Below are positions 45,785-56,843 of a stretch of DNA of 64,000 bases, one piece after another. The stretch comes from Earliella scabrosa (taxonomy: Eukaryota; Basidiomycota; Agaricomycetes; Polyporales; Polyporaceae): contig JABYQQ010000016.1 of assembly GCA_022605405.1 (NCBI GenBank), positions 62,001-126,000 on the forward strand, written 5' to 3'. Numbering within the stretch: position 1 is the stretch's first letter; the number at the start of each line of letters is the position of its first letter. Below the pieces are notes generated by a model. It did not search any database. It had not been told where the DNA came from and saw only the letters and a list, made by a program, of their open reading frames with translations. The translations under genes were made by a program, and so were the position numbers.

Positions 45785-46337
45785 AGAGGTGCGTGTCTAG
45801 CCTACCGTTACTATGTGATCCTCTCACTGAAGGTCCTCGTCCTTGAGCAGCACCCTGGGAACGGTGTATCGTGGACCGTTGAGCCTTGACGCGGTCATGG
45901 ACCGCTTTTGCAGGACGATTGGACCGCGCTTCAGTGTCCAAGTTGCCCTCGACGAAACACTACCTCCACCGTAAATTTTACATGGTACTAGATTCCGATG
46001 TACTGGGAATGCCATACCTACAGCGCGAAGTTCTCTGCCCTACATGAGCGCGGGGAGCCGGTTGTACCAATATGTGATGGGATGCCGCGAGGGACAGCGG
46101 ATAGAACGAGGATGTTGATATGATTGCGCTTACTTCAGGACCTGAGATCAGGCTATGGAGATCAGGGACGCTGTTTGAACGTTGAACGTCGAGATACTCA
46201 CTTGCAAGGCTTGAGTGCCGAATGCTAGCGCTCGGCGACGCGTCGAGGAGGAGTTCGAGCTCCGACGTTATAAGGGGGGACCCCGTCTCTCATCGTCACG
46301 AACTTCACGGGCTTGTGCAGAGCCTCGACAGCCAGCG
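45785..46337. other. Intergenic, promoter of F-box copy 8
   Basis: No gene is supported. A TATAA lies at 46269-46273, about 65 bp before the copy 8 start. I do not find the shared GGTGGCTGTGC motif here. Confidence 0.45.
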
Positions 46338-48268
46338 ATGAAGCTTACCCTCATTGACCTCAACGACGATGTCCTTCGACGCATTTGCGACTTTCTCTCG
46401 GGCAAGGATGCCCTCCACTTCTCGCTCGCCGCGAAACACCCACATAACCTCGCCATCACCCGCGTAGGAGTCTCGCTCACTGTGAGCTATTCTGACGAGC
46501 TCCTCTCATTTCTGCGGTCTGGCATGCATTCGGGCTCTCCTCCCAGGGTACAGCATCTCGAGAGGCTCGTCCTGAAACCCGGGCTGTATTCGGTGTCAGC
46601 GTCATTCTGCAGTACTTACAAGCGCGTCCAGGGACGACCTCATCAGCCGCCGAGAGAACGAACTTGTGCAAATTCTGGATCTCCTTGTCGAGCTGTTGTC
46701 TGTTGCCCGCAATCTGCGCAGCCTCACGTTGCATGCTGCGCATGCCTTACTTCATCGTAGCAACCACCTTGGGTCTGCGCTCGCCGCCCTCCCGCACCTG
46801 CAGCATCTCACACTCGCAGGCGTCAGCGATACCGTTGTGAAGTTTCTGGGAGAGACGAGCTGGGATCTCCGTACCCTCAACATCGACTACTTGGAAATTC
46901 GATACGACAGACTCGGAGATGATCGGCCACGAGCTTTGGAAGAGCAAGTGGGGGCCATCCCCGTTCTTCATAACACCCTCGCACGGTTCCATAACCTCCA
47001 CACGCTCAAGATCACTCACTTTGAATTTGCCGGCTGGAATCTGTCTGGATTCGCCCCAACAAGATCTTCCCCTATCTTCCCCCGCATCCGCCGCCTTTTC
47101 CTCGCCAACAACATTGCCCTGTGCGCACTCGACCTTGTGGACCGCTGTCCACACGTCGACCTTGTCGACCTAAGTCCTAAGTCGAAGCCAACGACAGGAT
47201 TCTGACCTCCGAAATCGCCATGACACGTCCCGGCCCCCGTTCCGCTCCTTCCGGATGGACAGCTTCATCGAAGTGGCTCGCATTCCGGGCACCGTAGACC
47301 ATCTGCAAATCACAGATGCGATCTTCCTCGACCTCCCCGAGGACGAGAATGAATATAACGTCGAAGATTTACTTCGTCTCTTGGAACGGATGTCGCCCGT
47401 GTACGCTCAGTTGTCCGTCATAGTCAGGTCCCAACCCATGAACTTCTGGGGCCGCGTCGCCGCGTGCGCGCCGCGACTGCGCTATCTTGAGCTGCAGGTC
47501 TCCATGGATCACTTGGACGAAGAGCGCGCAGGCCGGGTGGTGCGTATCCTACCGTCTTAACTCTTCTCTCCCCCTTCTCTTCAAATCAGCATGCTCACTT
47601 GGATGCACCCAGGACAATGTGCCCGAGGCGCTCCGCCCGCTCTCGCTCGTCTACCTCCGGCTGCAAATCGTGCATCTTCCCGACAGACGCGACATCTCTC
47701 ACAGACTCGATTACTCTGGCGGGGACCCCATCTGGAACGTGACCGAGGAGACTGCGCGCGCAATGTACCACGAGCGCTACGTCGCAGTACAGACCCTCGC
47801 CGAGCGGTGCGCGCGGGCGATCCCGACGCTGAAGTATTTTGTGTTGTGCGACGACGGGCCGAAGGCCGACCAGTGCGCCTGGCACGGGGAGGAGAGCGGG
47901 CAGGCGGTGTCTGGCGACGACTGCGATGCTGACTCACTACTGCGCGTGGAGAGAGCTGAGGAGCTTGGTCAGCTCGACCCGTGCTGCTCCTATTGGCGAC
48001 ACTCGTCGACCTATCACCTGCCCACGGAGTATGCGCCGAGACCGCAGACGTGGCGTGTCTGGCGCGAGGAGGGAGTCGAGGGCCAGGGCCAGGGATTACG
48101 GCTGGAGAAGCTCACACATGGCCAGGGCAGAGAGCTGTATCGGACTCTTGTGTCCACGTTCGATGGAAGGAACGAAGCCTTGACGGGTATGTCACCTTCG
48201 TACTTATCCCATACGTCGACCGCGCTCACACGCGACCGTTAACGTTCTCAGAGTCGACACTCCTCTGA
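46338..48268 (+). pseudogene. F-box family copy 8, broken by two frameshifts
   Basis: The copy has a good F-box (residues 1-45: LIDLNDDVLRRICDFLSG and FSLAAKHPHNLA), LRR-like segments, both family introns (donors after 47539 and 48186) and the last exon for ESTLL. Two shifts break the frame. The first lies at about 46600-46640, after GLYSVSAS, where homology moves to another frame at RDDLISRRENEL. The second lies at about 47170-47200, where VDLS runs into a stop at 47202 while the homologous SDLRNRHDTS continues one frame over. The W of the family's W-V junction is also Arg here. Exon 2 (47613-48186) is intact, with CARAIPTLKYFVLCDDGP. Copy 6 is the closest intact relative. A sequence error could mimic one shift, less easily both. 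Confidence 0.75.
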
Positions 48269-48938
48269 CGCACCGCCTCCACAACCTAGACGTTTTGTCT
48301 GGTAATGCACCCTCAGGCTTGGTAGACTAGTCCCCGGCCCGCACGTCGCGCCTTCTTTTTCTCTGAATCCGCACCGATGGTCATGATTGTGACCCTCTGC
48401 ACGGTGGATGATCCTGACGCACCTATGATTCCCCGATAGCCATCTTCGTTTATGCCAGCATCGCGCGAGTGGATTGTACCAATAATTTTTTTCCTCATAT
48501 GCATCTCGTCTCCGCAACCCCGTTACGTACCCACTCTCTCGGATACTAAAAGTTAGAACGTTCATCGCGTATTCCGTACGTTCCTAGCAAGTGTTCTGTC
48601 ACGTTTCGTGAGCTTGATCGTGTGAAGGCAATGTAATGTAGACAACAGTGGACGTAACGCACATGGGTTTACAGTTCGGGCCAGTCCGACGAATCATGGA
48701 CCAGGACTGACCGACGACAGCGGGCCAAATGCTGGCCGAAACATGCCACAGCGGCACACCGTCAAGGATGGTAGCAGTTTTTTACATTGGGATGCGTGCT
48801 CTTCTATTACGCCCAATAATACTGTAGTCTGCGTGCATTAGCATGGATGAACACGCCGTGCCCGCCGGATCCTTCGTTGCGATCGAAGCATGGAGGGTAT
48901 CTTCATGACAGGAAGCACCAAGAAGAGCAAGGTGCAGA
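48269..48938. other. Intergenic, convergent gene ends
   Basis: No coding signal is seen. It lies between the ends of F-box copy 8 and the LRR gene. Confidence 0.45.
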
Positions 48939-51900
48939 TCACTCGATCCGACCCCTCAACCAGCTCAACAGCCCCTTCGTCCCCTCCCTCTCCCACACCC
49001 GTCGAGGCGGCACACGGAACCTGTTACATTCCCAACCTCATCAGCACACACACACGAACACACAACGACGACCACGACGGCCAGATCCGAAGAAAGACTC
49101 ACGTATTCCCGTCGACCAAGAACACATCCAGCGGAAGGAGCCCCAGCTCCGGCGGCAGCTTCCCGATCTCGTTGTCCCTCAAGTCCAGCTCCTCGAGCTT
49201 CCACTCCGGCACGTCCCTGTTCCCCCTAAACCGCTCCGCGATCTGCTGGAACCCGTCCAGCTCGTTCAGCCGATTCCCGCGCAAGTGCAACTGACGCAGT
49301 CCCTTCCTTCCCCACTCCACGGCCACCCCGTCCCCATCCGTGTCCGCAAAGACGAGCGCAGCGAGCGCCTCCTTGGAGAGTGCGGCTGACGTGAGCGCGT
49401 TGTACGACAGGTTGAGGTTGCGCACGCTCGGGAAGAGCTTCGCGAGGAGCGGGAGGAGGGGCTCGTTCGTGCGCGGGAGCGCGAACTCGTCCACACCCTC
49501 GCCGACGTGCGTGACCGGCACCGAGTCGCCGAGGTTGCAGTTCTCGAGGCTGAGCTCCTCGAGGTACGGCAAGGTGAGGCCCGGGTTCGTCGGGATGCTG
49601 AACGAGCAGTCGGCGCGCCGGTTCGCGAGGATGAGCACCTTGAGGTTCTGTGCAAGCGGCTGAGTCGCGATCGCCGCCAGGGGGAGAGTTGGAGAAGGGA
49701 TGGCGAGCGCGAGCTCGGACACCCCTGTCGCAGGGCCCTTTGACCACGCGGGCGCCGCGAGTGAGATGGAGCGTGTGTGGGCCTTGGTTGGGGGAGCGGA
49801 TGTGGGAAGAGTGAGTGTGCGGGCGGCCGCATCGTAGTATTGCGGATTGGCCAAGGCAGCACCGACCGAAGGTGGGGTGTGTGATCGCTGTGAGGACGAG
49901 GGGGACGGAGTGCGCGAAACATTGGCAGGCTTGGTTGGCTCTGCAGCTGCTGCCGCGGCGGCGGCGCGCGCACGCCGTCGGCCACCTGCGCTAAGGAGGC
50001 CCTGCTCCGCCTCGATCTCCCAAGCCTCCTTCTCCACCACCTTCTTCTGCGGAGCCAAAGGCGCAGGCTTCGCCTTCGAAGGAGGGGAGGTAGACGTCGA
50101 TGGCTCTGACCGCTGCGTCGGAGCCGCGGCTGCGGCTGCGCGTGCTCGTCTCTTCGCGCCTTCCGACAGTAGATCCTCTTCCCAAGGTTCTTTGACTACC
50201 TCCACCTTCGTCTCGGGAGTGAACGACAACCCAACATTGTCCGCAAAGGCGGCTTGTCGACGTTGCTTCGTCCTCCGCTCCGCTTCAATCTCCCACGATT
50301 CCTTGATGACACGCTTTCCGACGATGATGCGAAGCACGCCGTCTGGAGGCTCTTGGTTCGTCACCTCGTACTGGATGGTCTGCTTGAGAGCATTCGGGGT
50401 GAAGACCGCTTCGATCGCCGGTCGTGTGACCTGTGTCTCCTCGAGGTCAAGGACCTTGAGCATGGGGAATAACGACCCATTCGCATTAGCGAAGACGGAT
50501 ACTGGAAAGCTGTCGTCGCCGATGTCCGCCTTGAGCATATGCAGCTCGCGCAGCCTCTCCAGGCGGCCGAGCGCACGGAATAGCGAGTCGCATTTGCCGA
50601 GAGGGTTTCCTGAAAGATCGAACTTTGCCAACAGTGCGGGCAGTCCGGGACCATCTGTCGAGTGCTCGATCGAGGCGGCAGTGAGATGGTTGTACGAGAC
50701 GTCCAGTGTCACGAGTCGGGGTAAGGGCTCTGTTGCTCGGGTGATGGTCTGCGTGAACCAGTCCCCGCGAGAGTCCTTCGTCCGGCCAAGTGGGTTCGAT
50801 CCACTACCGAACGGAGCGCTGAATGGCAGCGCTGTGAAAGAATTGTGGGAGAGATTGAGAGTGGTCAGGTGAGGTAACGCCCAGAAGTTCGCTGGAAGGG
50901 AGGTCAGCTGGTTGTGAGACAAGTCCACGGTCGTGAGCGCGGTGAGGTCGGCGAATGTGTCAGGCAGAGCTGCGATTTTGTTGTTATGCAGCTAAGTCAC
51001 CGCATCCTGTATGAGCGCAATCTCACGACAGTAATAGGAATTGAAACGTACATCGACCGTCTTGAGGGAACCGAACATAGAGAGTTCGGATTGTATCTCC
51101 ACGATCTCGTTCGACCACGCTTTGAGGACTTCAAGATCTTGCGCCTCGTACCAAGAGGGAGCGTCTCCGTTCCCTCTTCTCCGCCCTGCGCCCGACTCGC
51201 CGATGGGCGGTTCGACCGGCGCCGACTTCAGAGGCTCAGGAGTGACACCAAGGTGGATCTCGAAGAGTGCTGACGGAATACAAGGAAGGTCACGGGAGGA
51301 GAGGTTGATGGCGCCTTGTAGAACAATCCTTGAACGATGAATACTTCAAGTCCGCTAAGAGAGGTGTGAGACTGACGCAGACATGTCAAGCAGCAGACAT
51401 CGTACGCGAACCGAAGCATGCGAGCAAGGCACCTACGTAGCGCGACAAGAGGCGCATTCAGACTGCCTAATGCACTGAAAGGACGAGTTTTCGATAGATG
51501 CAGCGAGCAATCGATAGAGGAGCACACACCGCTAACGCCTGAGAGCGAGATCAAGTGTCGCCGCTCGTTCTCTTTGTGCCGTCAAAGCTGCTTGACACGT
51601 CTGCACCAGGGAATGATCGTACAACATACCTGAGCTACGAGCACGCTCGATCGTCTCCTTGATCGACCATCTTCCAAGGTCAACAACGTCGGGTTCAGGC
51701 GCCTTGTACGTCTGTGGCGAAGCGTCTTCCAGTCCAGCGAACTCGCCATTCCCATTCACGGGCGACGTCTTGACCACTTTCTTCACCTCAGCCCGTTTCA
51801 GCGCGATCTGCTCACGAATGCTGAGCTGAGGCTTCGGCGGGGGCGGCGGTACATCCTCCTCCGCAGGGAGTGCTTGTGGCTTGCGCGCGGGCGACTTGAT

Positions 51901-52155
51901 CGGCGACTTTGCCTTCAAGGTCTTCAAACTAGGTTGGGAACGCAACGTCGGAGTTGGTGCCGCACTCGGAGTCCTCACGCGCGGCTTCGCAGTCGCGACA
52001 GGTGAAGGCGACGCTGTCGCCGTGGGTGTCTTCGCGCGAGGCTTCGCGAGCGGAGTGACGGGTGCACGCAGCGAGGAGGAGGGCACGGTCGGAGTGCTTT
52101 TGAGCCTAGTGCGTGGATTTGGTGACGACGAGCTAGGCTGCGGAAGACGAGACAT
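48939..52155 (-). CDS. Leucine-rich repeat protein with KExWE repeats
   Basis: An LRR protein. The N-terminus (from 52155) is Ser/Pro/Thr/Lys-rich and disordered, followed by LSIREQIALKRAEVKK. Then come LFEIHLGVTPEPLK, APSWYEAQDLEVLKAWSNEI and classic LRRs (LTTVDLSHNQLTSLPANFW, LTTLNLSHNSFTALP). Three linker copies of a V-x-KE-x-WE unit are followed by further LRRs (LEELSLENCNL, VRNLNLSYNAL, LRQLHLRGNRL, LEELDLRDNEIGKLPPELG). The last exon (49020-48939) gives FRVPPRRVWEREGTKGLLSW and ends GRIE. The main exon is 50992-49103, joined in phase. Small exons between 51650 and 51280 are not resolved. The C-terminal signature suits LRRC40-like fungal proteins; the likely role is a protein-binding scaffold, with unknown partner. 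Confidence 0.8.
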
Positions 52156-52691
52156 GGAGGATTATAGAGCGCAATAGGGGGCGTCGGTGAACGAAGATAG
52201 ACTCAAAGTCCAAGTCCAGCGTGTAGGCGCCCGTGAACGCATTCGGCGCGTGCCTGATGAGATGACCCCGGACCACTCGTTCCGGGGGCCCGCCACGTGG
52301 GAGGACGAGCGCCCGTACTCTCGCTCGAAATCTGGCTGCCAGAAACCGACCGTACCGCTCAAGCTCGGACTTCAAGACAAATCGCAAGGCCCCGCCGCCG
52401 CTTCACGCCAATGTGAGTATGCATAATTGCTTTCACGGTGTGTTGGAATGCTTGGAGAAGGATTGGGAGTTGTGGGAGGACAGGATCAAGCTGGATGGGC
52501 GGACGTGCAGTCGGATGACGGACTGGGAAGGTGCACTCTTGCTGGGACGAAATGCTAATGTCCCGTTGCTGTAGCCGGAGAAAGTGCGACAACAGTTTCG
52601 CAGTGAGTACGATTGGGTTCTACATGCGTGGTCTCCCTTAATCCAAACATCTTTCTCCAGCTTCCGACCCACAAACTCCTGTTCGCCCAGC
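52156..52691. other. Divergent promoter between LRR and eS10 genes
   Basis: About 0.54 kb between the start codons of two divergent genes. It should hold both promoters and the eS10 leader; an untranslated first exon of eS10 is possible. No motif is called. Confidence 0.45.
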
Positions 52692-53259
52692 ATGATCATT
52701 TCCAAGCCCCACAGGCGCATCATCTACGAGTCTCTCTTCAAGGGTCAGTCCCATTGTCGATGAGGAGGTGCAACCTCAGCTTGACGACGATTCCCTTGGA
52801 TGATTGCAGAGGGCGTATTGGTCGCCAAGAAGGACTACAACGCCCCCAAGCACGAAGAGCTCGATGTGCCTAACCTCGAAGTCATCAAGGCCATGCAGAG
52901 CCTCACTTCCAAGGGTCTTGTGAAGACTCAGTTCTCCTGGCAGTGGTACTACTACGTCCTCACCCCCGAGGGCGTTGACTACCTCCGCGAGTGGTCAGCA
53001 GAACTTTTCCCTAAGCCTTCGATATCCTAGTCCTGACGCGTTTGCTGCCAGGCTGAACCTTCCCTCGGAGATTGTCCCCGCCACCCACAAAAAGGCCGTT
53101 CGCCCTCCTCGTCCGGCCCAGGTGCGCGGCCCTGGCGGCGGCGAGGGCACCTACCGCCCGCCCCGCGGCGACCGCGAGGACTACAGGAAGAAGGAGGGTG
53201 CGCCTGGAGAGTTCCGGCCACAGTTCGCTGGCGTCGGCCGTGGTGCGCCCCGGGAGTAG
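52692..53259 (+). CDS. RPS10: 40S ribosomal protein eS10
   Basis: This is a 147-residue component of the small ribosomal subunit. Exons are 52692-52743, 52810-52993 and 53052-53259 (444 nt in frame). The N-terminal winged-helix plectin/S10 domain is unmistakable: [53 protein letters not shown] and [17 protein letters not shown] Gly/Arg-rich tail ends RGAPRE, usual for the family, and the length is as expected. Reading past the second donor would give a false ending ([11 protein letters not shown]). The Met is the expected start and is not preceded by an in-frame extension. Confidence 0.96.
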
Positions 53260-54132
53260 GCGACTGGTGTCGACGACCATCACCAGGAGCGGCCGCCGGC
53301 TCATGCATCGGATGGAGGGCGTCCGGGGGCATGCGAGCTGTACTACGACAAGTACAGCGGGTCGGCTGGGCTGCATGCTATGTAGGAGACGTTATGATAT
53401 TGCTTCCATCCGTCGCAAAATTGTAGTATGAGCATCCATGCCTCGCTTATGCTATGTTTACGCTGTTTTCGCTCTCTGGTGTTCGGTTGCATGCTGTCCT
53501 TTGGTCGTTCTCATAGCGAAATAGCAAAGATGGCTAAGTAGCGCGGTCAATGCATGTCGCAAGAGCGGGCCGGACGGGGCGCGATCCCAAATGGACGCCG
53601 TCAGTTCGGTGGGACGGCCTGGGGACGGCTTCTTGCTCAGGACGTCATTGACCCCTCCAATCGCCTCACGACTCATTCGTGGGTCACAGCCTCTTGCCAG
53701 CGCATACACCCAGCCAGACCAAACTCTTGCTATTCGCCACAGAGGTTGCATCGCTGAGCTAGGGCATACGTGAAGGTACGTCCAATGTGCGGTATCTCAT
53801 CTGTCGCTCACCTCATGGGAAGTTCCAGGTCTACAACGCATGGAGAGAGCTTGAGAGCGAACGAATACACGAACGCGACGGTTTCTGGGCCTCGCAAACG
53901 AGTGACCCTCCACGGACGCGTGATTACCGTGTGTGCATACTCCTGATCCCTCAGAGCGTACGTGAGTTGTGGCGTTTGAAACTGCTCTGCATTCTCCGTG
54001 GACGAAGCGTTTGTTTGTCCGAAGTAGCTCTTGAAACGGACACATCCGTGCAATCGCACAGTCCATTCTACATCTCACACAATACCGCAACGCCGCCCCC
54101 CTCGCGCACATATACCTCGGGTGTCGCCAAGA
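53260..54132. other. Intergenic
   Basis: The 3' flank of eS10 and the promoter of the next gene. A plus-strand frame from 53787 shows no domain and is not called. Confidence 0.45.
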
Positions 54133-54915
54133 ATGCCCGAGCCTTCCCCCGCAGCAGGACCTCAGCCCACTCCTCCTCACCACGCCGAACCCGAGGACCC
54201 CGCATCCATGACCGCGCGAAGACAACCCCCACAGCCTAACAACGGCGAAGGCCCAAGTCGCAACAGAGACGCAGACCCAAACTCGCCACCCCACCCGCTC
54301 CCCCCGGATCCCCCGCCGTTCAGCTGGTCGTCCTCGCTCCTGACCGCGCTCACGCTCATCGGATGCTTCGTGCTCCTCTGCCTGTGCGCGTCGCACGCCA
54401 GCACGCGCTTCGCGCTCGCCGCCGCGCGGCCGATGCACGCGCTCTACCCGCCGCTCGTCGCGGCGATGCTCGTCGGGGGCGTGTGCGCGCTCGTCTGCTA
54501 CGTCCCAACCATGCTCGCCGTGCTCGCCTTCCACGCGCTCTTCGCGACCGACATCCGGAAGAGCCATACTCCGCCCCCCAGCGTCGCCGCCGCGCAAAGG
54601 GACCGGCCGTTTCCGGTTCCGAGTTGGGAGATGGTGCGTGATGTGCTGCACGACGGCGCGGGGACGATCAAGCTCGCGCTCGTGCTCACGCCGGTGTATG
54701 TGCTTGCGGCCGGGGGGGGCCTCGGAGGTGGGGAGGGCGAGGGTGAGCGTGCGGCGGAGGCGAGGGCGGTGGAGGCGGCGGCGGGTGGGCAGCTTGCGGC
54801 GGCGGTTATGACGATGAAGATCATGCTGGTTGGGGTGAGGGAGATTTGGGATCTGGTCCCGCTCGTCGTGTTCAAGCTGGACCGGAATCGGGAGCAGGGG
54901 CGGGCGCGGGGATAG
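54133..54915 (+). CDS. Membrane protein of unknown function
   Basis: A single-exon protein of about 260 residues; no family is recognised. A Pro-rich, hydrophilic N-terminus (residues 1-65) precedes a first membrane span (about 70-88: LLTALTLIGCFVLLCLCAS). A second span (about 108-135: LVAAMLVGGVCALVCYVPTM) runs into AVLAFHALF. Later there are weaker hydrophobic segments around LALVLTPVYVLAAGGG and in the last 40 residues, separated by a Gly/Glu/Ala-rich loop. This suggests three or four spans. Start at 54133 is preferred over an upstream in-frame Met at 54031, which adds a stretch without coding character. The reverse strand has a longer but Arg/His-biased shadow frame. Confidence 0.6.
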   Translation: MPEPSPAAGPQPTPPHHAEPEDPASMTARRQPPQPNNGEGPSRNRDADPNSPPHPLPPDPPPFSWSSSLLTALTLIGCFVLLCLCASHASTRFALAAARPMHALYPPLVAAMLVGGVCALVCYVPTMLAVLAFHALFATDIRKSHTPPPSVAAAQRDRPFPVPSWEMVRDVLHDGAGTIKLALVLTPVYVLAAGGGLGGGEGEGERAAEARAVEAAAGGQLAAAVMTMKIMLVGVREIWDLVPLVVFKLDRNREQGRARG

Positions 54916-56843
54916 CGTGTGCACGCCTGTTCATGGGGACAATGGCCCGTCTCGGGGTGGTGGAGAGTCGTGTATGATGTTGGTTTGGTCTGTATGCGTG
55001 CGCTCCGGTCAGTTCTTCAGTTTCCGTCACTATGCTCTTCATTTTTGCAAACACTAATGCGAAGCGTTCTGCACGACCGTAGATGTGTCCTGTGCGACGA
55101 GCGTGCGCGCTCTGCCAGCTCTAATAGTTGGAGACGGCCCCGATATGCAAGAGGCTGTCATTTGTCTGCGCCCGGCTGTGCAAAGCGCAACGTGCGACAC
55201 CGTTGTGGACGAATCGTCGCACGTACGTCTTCGTGCTTCTAGGCTCCTTCGAGGCTGGGTTAAACTTTATGGTATTCATCGCGTATTGTACTCTACACAC
55301 ATGCGTCTGTCTGTAACTAAAGAATTCTCTTGATCTCTGCACGTCGTCTGGACATCGGTGCATCGCAACCCAACGAGGGATGGAGGGACTGGGCATGCGC
55401 ACCGTAGCGAGGAGATTGAATATCTGTCCTTTCGAATGGCCGACTGGACGAGCGATGTATGTACAGACTGTAGCCCCGTCAGCGTATACGTACGTGTCCG
55501 TCCGGGGCGCGCGAAATTGCAAGCCATTGTCAGATTGCGTTGGCGGACCTAGTTGGTGCGACAGGGCTGCTACGGCATGTGAACGCGCCCCCTTCGTCCA
55601 GACCGCTAAAGGTAACCATGCTCGGGAGTATTTGAATGCAGTTCCCCTAGTGACGAGGCCTTTAGATGCATGCACCAAGATGCCCCAGAAAAATGACTAC
55701 TTACAGTGCCTGGAACAATCTCTGTCTGGCGTATGAGGGAGGCTGCAAGTCTATCTGCGGTCAATGATCGCGGGATGTTCTCAACTTCTCAACGCATCCG
55801 GAGGGATTCCGTGGTCGACTGCCTGGGGGCGTTTGAACATTGACACCAATTGCACAATTCGCATGGGGCGAATTGCAACTACTTTATAGATCCATTGCAT
55901 CCGACCGCACTGCTCACATAGGTGGAACAAGTTTCCCCGGGACCGGGACCCAGTCGTCCGTCTTGGCGGGGAACCGCGGAGCAATAAAGTATGTGGCAGC
56001 GTCGGTGATGGATCTGTGAGACCTGTTCCCCATGGCCATCTCGTTTCGAGCAGGGGAGATGCACTGCGAAGCGCCGCCACCTGGGATGATGCGTGGACGT
56101 CATTCGAAGAGATGGCCGTACCTCGAGCATAAATCAATGAACTCCTTCTTGATGTCGATTCAGATCGACGTGGTTCGAACGCGTCCTTGTACTCGACTTC
56201 GTTCGACCGTCGACGCGGTGGTGGCTTGGAGAGAGGGCGAGGAGGAGAGCGCTTGTGCAGCTGGAAGAGATCTTGAACACCGCCTCGTGTATTCGCTCGT
56301 CCAGCGCGAGCTCCTCCCAAATCATTTGATGCGGGGGCTGTTGCCACTTGCCCAGCGCATCCCGCTCCCTCTCGGGGCATCCGGCCAGTCGCAGCTCGTG
56401 TCCTCTGACCCAGACCTGATGTCGACATCCCGCCCTCGCCGCAACCGCGCCATCATCATCCATGCTGTCCCTGCCCCGTCGCGTCCAAGACGCTCGCGTC
56501 CTTTCTCTGTCTTTTCCTCCTCCTCCCTCTCCACTCTCCCGCTTTCGTTCTCGAGTGTAGCCCGCGGCGGCACTCTGGCTGGCCTCTTCTCCCTTTCTCT
56601 TTCCTTTCTTCCGGCTGGTCTGGAGCTTGCTTGACGCTCTCTGTCGCTCGTCTCGCGCTCTCTCTGTCTCGTTAGGCCAAACGATAGGGATCACGAACTT
56701 AGAACGATGATATACGCACGGCAGGATGTTATTGGGGCGGTTCCACCACCCGTATGTCTCCCATCTCGCTCGCTTTACATGCAGGAGCGCCGTGAAGCTC
56801 ATCGTGTGCCGGCGTGCAGCAGGAGGTGCAGGAGCCAGAGGAC
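54916..56843. other. Intergenic, no supported gene
   Basis: About 1.9 kb with overlapping short frames. On the minus strand near 56160-56110, a peptide-like end (KKEFIDLCSRYGHLFE then stop) hints at a terminal exon. I cannot link it to upstream exons. The end of the stretch is the promoter of the 7TM gene and may hold its true first exon. Confidence 0.35.

Noticed and set aside
50780..50800. GGGTTCGATCC, a tRNA B-box-like sequence
   Set aside because: It lies inside the LRR coding exon and has no matching A box or cloverleaf.
49847..50872. 341-codon plus-strand frame
   Set aside because: It is antisense to the LRR gene, whose repeats and splice sites are clear.
53797..54924. 375-codon minus-strand frame
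   Set aside because: It is opposite the membrane-protein frame and made mostly of Arg, His and Glu; no hydrophobic or domain pattern.
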